DNA of 8,953 nt from an uncultured Eubacteriales bacterium (GTDB lineage: Bacteria; Bacillota; Clostridia; Monoglobales; UMGS1388): NCBI GenBank assembly GCA_900551345.1, contig URVP01000052.1, positions 1 through 8,953 on the forward strand, in the 5' to 3' direction. The notes under the pieces were generated by a model. It was not told the origin of the DNA. It did not search any database and saw only the letters and a list, made by a program, of their open reading frames with translations. A program made the position numbers and the translations under genes. Position 1 is the first letter of the stretch. Every line of letters begins with the position of its first letter. This document shows positions 6,802 through 8,953 of the stretch, in pieces.

Positions 6802-7356
6802 ATGAAAAAATTTGTATGTCCCGTATGCGGTTATGTTCACGAAGGAGATTCTGCACCTGAAAAATGTCCTCAGTGCGGTGTTTCCGGCGAAAAGTTTACA
6901 GTTATGGAAGAGGGAGATGCTCTTAACTTCGCATGTGAGCATGTTATCGGCGTAGGCGCAAAAGACCAGATCGAACCCGATGTTTACGAAGGTCTTAAGG
7001 CTAATTTTGAAGGCGAATGTACAGAAGTAGGTATGTATATTGCAATGTCAAGACAGGCTATCCGTGAAGGTTACCCCGAAATCGGCGCTTTCTATCTTCA
7101 GTCAGCTCTTGAAGAGGCAGAGCATGCCGCTAAATTCGCAGAGCTTCTCGGCGAAGTTGTAACAACATCAACCAAGAAGAATCTTCAGCTCAGAGCCGAA
7201 GCAGAATGTGGTGCAACAGCAGGCAAATTTGAACTTGCAAAGAGAGCAAAAGAACTTGGCTACGATGCAATCCATGACACCGTACACGAAATGGCAAAGG
7301 ACGAAGCTCGACATGGAAAAGGCTTTGAAGGTCTTTTAAAGAGATATTTTGGTTAA
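6802..7356 (+). CDS. Reverse rubrerythrin (N-terminal rubredoxin, C-terminal diiron domain)
   Basis: The product is 184 aa. A rubredoxin-like Fe(Cys)4 domain comes first (C6, C9, C22, C25 in CPVCG and CPQCG), followed by a ferritin-like four-helix domain. The domain order is inverted relative to classical rubrerythrin, as in the reverse rubrerythrins of clostridia. Candidate diiron ligands are E72 or E75 in helix 1, the EEAEH segment (104-108) in helix 2, E133/E135 in helix 3, and DEARH (167-171, giving E168xxH171) in helix 4. These proteins reduce hydrogen peroxide (and in some cases O2) in the cytosol using electrons from NADH via rubredoxin-type carriers. The AGGAGG at 6788-6793 is 8 bases from the ATG. 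It lies 75 bases after the Fur/PerR gene with no clear terminator between them, so co-transcription is likely. Confidence 0.93.
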   Translation: MKKFVCPVCGYVHEGDSAPEKCPQCGVSGEKFTVMEEGDALNFACEHVIGVGAKDQIEPDVYEGLKANFEGECTEVGMYIAMSRQAIREGYPEIGAFYLQSALEEAEHAAKFAELLGEVVTTSTKKNLQLRAEAECGATAGKFELAKRAKELGYDAIHDTVHEMAKDEARHGKGFEGLLKRYFG

Positions 7357-7431
7357 TCGTAGATACAAATAAATACGAATAGATATACTCTGAGAATGGC
7401 TTAAAATAAGGCTTTATGATACTTGGTCTTG

Positions 7432-7469
7432 AAACACGATTAGTAAATTTTCGCTAATCGTGTTTTTTT
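7432..7469 (+). terminator. Intrinsic terminator after rubrerythrin
   Basis: AAACACGATTAG (7432-7443) pairs perfectly with CTAATCGTGTTT (7454-7465), a 12-bp stem with a 10-base loop. It runs into seven T residues (7463-7469). It is 75 bases after the rubrerythrin stop codon and marks the end of the chromosomal backbone before the element remnant. Confidence 0.9.
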
Positions 7470-7493
7470 ATATTTTTCCGTATTTTTTTGTCT

Positions 7494-7513
7494 CGTGGGA
7501 AATCCGTGGGAAA
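7494..7513. repeat. Tandem 9-bp direct repeats, candidate integrase arm-binding sites
   Basis: CGTGGGAAA occurs at 7494-7502 and again at 7505-7513, exactly 11 bp apart, about one helical turn. Related copies lie nearby: an inverted one at 7541-7551 (TTTTTCCCGCG) and CGTGGAAAA at 7609-7617. Short phased direct repeats beside an integrase with an N-terminal arm-binding domain are typical of attachment-site arms. Their role here is inference; the core att site and its partner copy are not visible in this window. Confidence 0.45.
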
Positions 7514-7545
7514 AGCCATCAAAATTGACCGTGTTTTTGATTTTT

Positions 7546-7590
7546 CCCGCGAAAACCCCTGAAACCTCAGTGTTTATGCGGGTTTGCGGG
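7546..7590. repeat. Imperfect GC-rich inverted repeat upstream of the integrase fragment
   Basis: CCCGC-g-AAA-a-CCC (7546-7558) can pair with GGGTTTGCGGG (7580-7590) as 11 bp with two single-base bulges. No T-tract follows. It lies in the 342-base gap between rubrerythrin and the integrase fragment, which otherwise holds the terminator and the direct repeats and shows no gene. Confidence 0.4.
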
Positions 7591-7685
7591 GTGTCAAAAT
7601 GTTTTTTTCGTGGAAAAAATTTTTTCTATCAAAACTTAAGATCTCTGCTGCTAATTTGATAAAATAATTTATAAAGAATGTACAT

Positions 7686-7691
7686 AGGAGG
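7686..7691 (+). promoter_or_regulatory. Ribosome-binding site that fixes the integrase start
   Basis: AGGAGG stands 7 bases before the ATG at 7699. An in-frame ATG at 7678 overlaps the upstream side of this site, so 7699 (MKGSVRKKG) is preferred. Confidence 0.75.
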
Positions 7692-7698
7692 TCTTACT

Positions 7699-8028
7699 AT
7701 GAAAGGAAGTGTACGGAAAAAAGGTGCTACATGGTCATACAGAATTGATTTAGGTGTTATTAACGGAAAACGCAGTCAAATAGAACGCAGTGGATACAAA
7801 ACAAAAAAAGAAGCTACCGCTGCTATGCATGAGGCTATATATAATTATAATTGCACTGGTGACTATGTTGAAAATAAGAAAATCACATTTGAGGAGGTGT
7901 ATAATGAATTCATTGAAAAAGAAGCCCCAGCGACGAGAGCATATGCAACAATAGTCAGATATAAATCCTTATATAAAAACCATTTAATTATTCATTTAAA
8001 AAGTGCTCCTTTCATAGCTTATCTTTAA
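7699..8028 (+). pseudogene. Tyrosine-type integrase, truncated after the N-terminal arm/core-binding part
   Basis: This open frame of 109 aa starts MKGSVRKKGATWSYRIDLG. It carries the arm DNA-binding domain usual in integrases of Gram-positive integrative elements (pattern GxxKTKKEA near residues 32-41), then the start of the core-binding SAM-like domain (ITFEEVYNEFIE, then TRAYATIVRYKSLYKNH at about 79-95). Full-length relatives are close to 400 aa, so the whole catalytic domain with its Arg-His-Arg-Tyr residues is missing. Similarity to an integrase ends around position 7983-7995; the last dozen residues (from about HLKSAPF) are read from unrelated minus-strand element DNA. It cannot catalyse recombination. 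It may still bind DNA if expressed, as its start region and ribosome-binding site are intact. Confidence 0.85.
7987..8012 (-). pseudogene. Start of a lost minus-strand gene (ribosome-binding site plus first codons)
   Basis: Directly after the sigma-like stop codon, the minus strand has AAAGGAG (8012-8006), then ATG at 7995-7993 followed by AAT AAT and then a TAA. A good ribosome-binding site leading to only three codons suggests that a gene began here and was replaced by the integrase fragment. In Tn916-like elements the gene between the sigma-like regulator and int is the excisionase xis. That identity is inference from order alone. Confidence 0.35.
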
Positions 8029-8262
8029 GATTTTTCTTTGCTTGTGAAATCTTGCGATAGACTGCAAATCTTGAAATACGGTATAGCTTTCCGATAACAG
8101 AAACTGGTACCTCATTTACGTAACGAAGTAAAAGTAATTCTCTGTCAGACTCATCAAGCTCCGCTATCATTTACTGGCGGTTATGATTATTTGCTTCTTC
8201 TCCAACCCTTTAACAGAAAAAATACTCCGTTCGACAATAGATTTCTATCTGTCTGATATTAC
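8012..8262 (-). pseudogene. Sigma-70 region 4-like regulator of an integrative element, decayed
   Basis: On the minus strand, a clean 52-aa frame (8170 down to the stop at 8012) reads MIAELDESDRELLLLRY, then NEVPVSVIGKLYRISRFAVYR, then a lysine-rich end. This is the helix-turn-helix of the small sigma-like proteins found near xis/int in ICEs of Firmicutes. Homology seems to continue upstream in pieces. EEANNHNRQ (8174-8200) is in the same frame but separated by a TAA at 8171-8173. Before it, IVERSIFSVKG lies in another frame, implying a one-base shift near 8200, and a TAG interrupts that part at about 8245-8247. I therefore call it a pseudogene with at least three disablements. The upstream boundary is approximate, and the family call comes from memory of such elements. 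Confidence 0.65.
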
Positions 8263-8272
8263 AGTATATCCA

Positions 8273-8953
8273 CTATAGTTTTAGATGTATCATCTTTACC
8301 ATTTTAAATTGATCAGAAACCGCCATATTGACTTTTGTGGACAGCTTTAAGCCGTTTTTATGGATGTAATGATAATATGGTTCCTCCGTAAATACCTTTA
8401 TATTGCCACCTATCTTTTCCACCAGTTCTTCCGCTGAATTTACATAAAAAAACATCTGCGCATCGGTATGGCCTACTTGTTTCATATATTTTTTCTTCAT
8501 CATAGCCATACCTCTTTTATTAACAGTATCAAAAACAACTTCTATATTTTTAAACTGCCCAATCATACGAAGAAGGGCAATGACCTTATGTTTCTCAAAA
8601 TAATGGAATAATCCGCCTGCAGTAACGAGAATAGGAGAGTCCTGTACATCATTGCGGACTTTTTTGATCCAGTCCTTCGCAAAGGCATCCTCGGAAAGAT
8701 AACATTCACGTTCCGGTTCGGAGAGAAGTCCCCGCCGGTATTCGATCACATGAGGCAGATCCACGGCATACCAGTGTGTTTTTCCGTTATCACATCGGTG
8801 ATAGGTTGTCTCCAGGCCACAGCCCAGCTGGACAATCACACCGTCCGGTCTGCGTTCCAGAAAAGACCGAATAAACCGATCCATATTGGCAGACCGACAA
8901 GCAGAGGCCAAGAGGGTATACTGGTTCTGCATATTCTGTTCGATCAAGCCTGA
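8273..8953 (-). CDS. Class I SAM-dependent methyltransferase, leucine carboxyl methyltransferase-like, 5' end outside the window
   Basis: At least 226 codons are visible on the minus strand and the frame stays open to the window edge. The first listed start would be a TTG at 8947 without a visible ribosome-binding site, so the true start probably lies further upstream. Numbered from that TTG, the SAM-binding motif is VIVQLGCGLET (37-47), followed by WYAVDLPHVIEYRR (59-72), where D63 would contact the SAM ribose, and a VTAGGLFHYFE segment. This order (LGCGLET, DLPHVIE, AGGLFHYF) is that of the LCMT/PpmI/TcmP family, which methylates carboxyl or hydroxyl groups of small molecules or proteins. 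The substrate cannot be told. It ends 11 bases before the sigma-like remnant, on the same strand, and may be element cargo. It looks intact as far as seen. Confidence 0.85.
   Translation of the reverse strand, partial: SGLIEQNMQNQYTLLASACRSANMDRFIRSFLERRPDGVIVQLGCGLETTYHRCDNGKTHWYAVDLPHVIEYRRGLLSEPERECYLSEDAFAKDWIKKVRNDVQDSPILVTAGGLFHYFEKHKVIALLRMIGQFKNIEVVFDTVNKRGMAMMKKKYMKQVGHTDAQMFFYVNSAEELVEKIGGNIKVFTEEPYYHYIHKNGLKLSTKVNMAVSDQFKMVKMIHLKL

Noticed and set aside
7363..7382. Two tandem 10-bp units ATACRAATAR just after rubrerythrin
   Set aside because: Only two imperfect AT-rich copies; too little to support a functional repeat.
8750..8953. Plus-strand frame of 67 codons at the right edge
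   Set aside because: It is a shadow of the methyltransferase on the opposite strand, without a start signal or recognisable motifs.

Overview
The window comes from a low-to-moderate GC Firmicute, most likely a gut-type anaerobic member of the Clostridia. I infer this from the GlgC/GlgD pair, the strong AGGAGG ribosome-binding sites, the TTGACA/TATAAT-type promoters, a reverse rubrerythrin, and remnants of a Tn916/ICE-like element. The species cannot be named from the sequence alone.

Positions 1-5868 are a glycogen metabolism cluster on the + strand. It contains the last codons of glgC, then glgD (regulatory or pseudo-subunit of ADP-glucose pyrophosphorylase), glgA (glycogen synthase), glgP (glycogen phosphorylase) and rpiB (sugar-phosphate isomerase), closed by a strong intrinsic terminator. 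GlgC/GlgD make ADP-glucose, GlgA polymerises it and GlgP releases glucose-1-phosphate. RpiB belongs to the pentose-phosphate pathway and is probably co-transcribed with glgP. A perfect 15-bp inverted repeat followed at once by a near-consensus promoter separates glgD from glgA, so the cluster probably has at least two transcription units.

Positions 5869-6227 are a gene-free stretch with some inverted repeats. Positions 6228-7469 are an iron/peroxide stress module. A strong promoter is followed by a perfect 19-bp Fur-type palindrome, then a Fur/PerR-family repressor of 126 aa starting at 6346, then a reverse rubrerythrin, then a second strong terminator. The repressor carries the Asp typical of peroxide-sensing PerR, but its operator looks like a classical Fur box.

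From about 7470 to the end the window is accessory DNA, the decayed end of an integrative element. It holds direct repeats that look like integrase arm sites, an integrase cut off after its N-terminal part, a minus-strand sigma-like regulator with several disablements, and a minus-strand SAM-dependent methyltransferase of the leucine-carboxyl-methyltransferase type that runs off the window edge. The convergent, truncated arrangement shows that the element was rearranged and is almost certainly immobile. I see no convincing evidence of a wholly new system. The most interesting points are the PerR-like protein with a Fur-like operator and the scrambled junction inside the element remnant.
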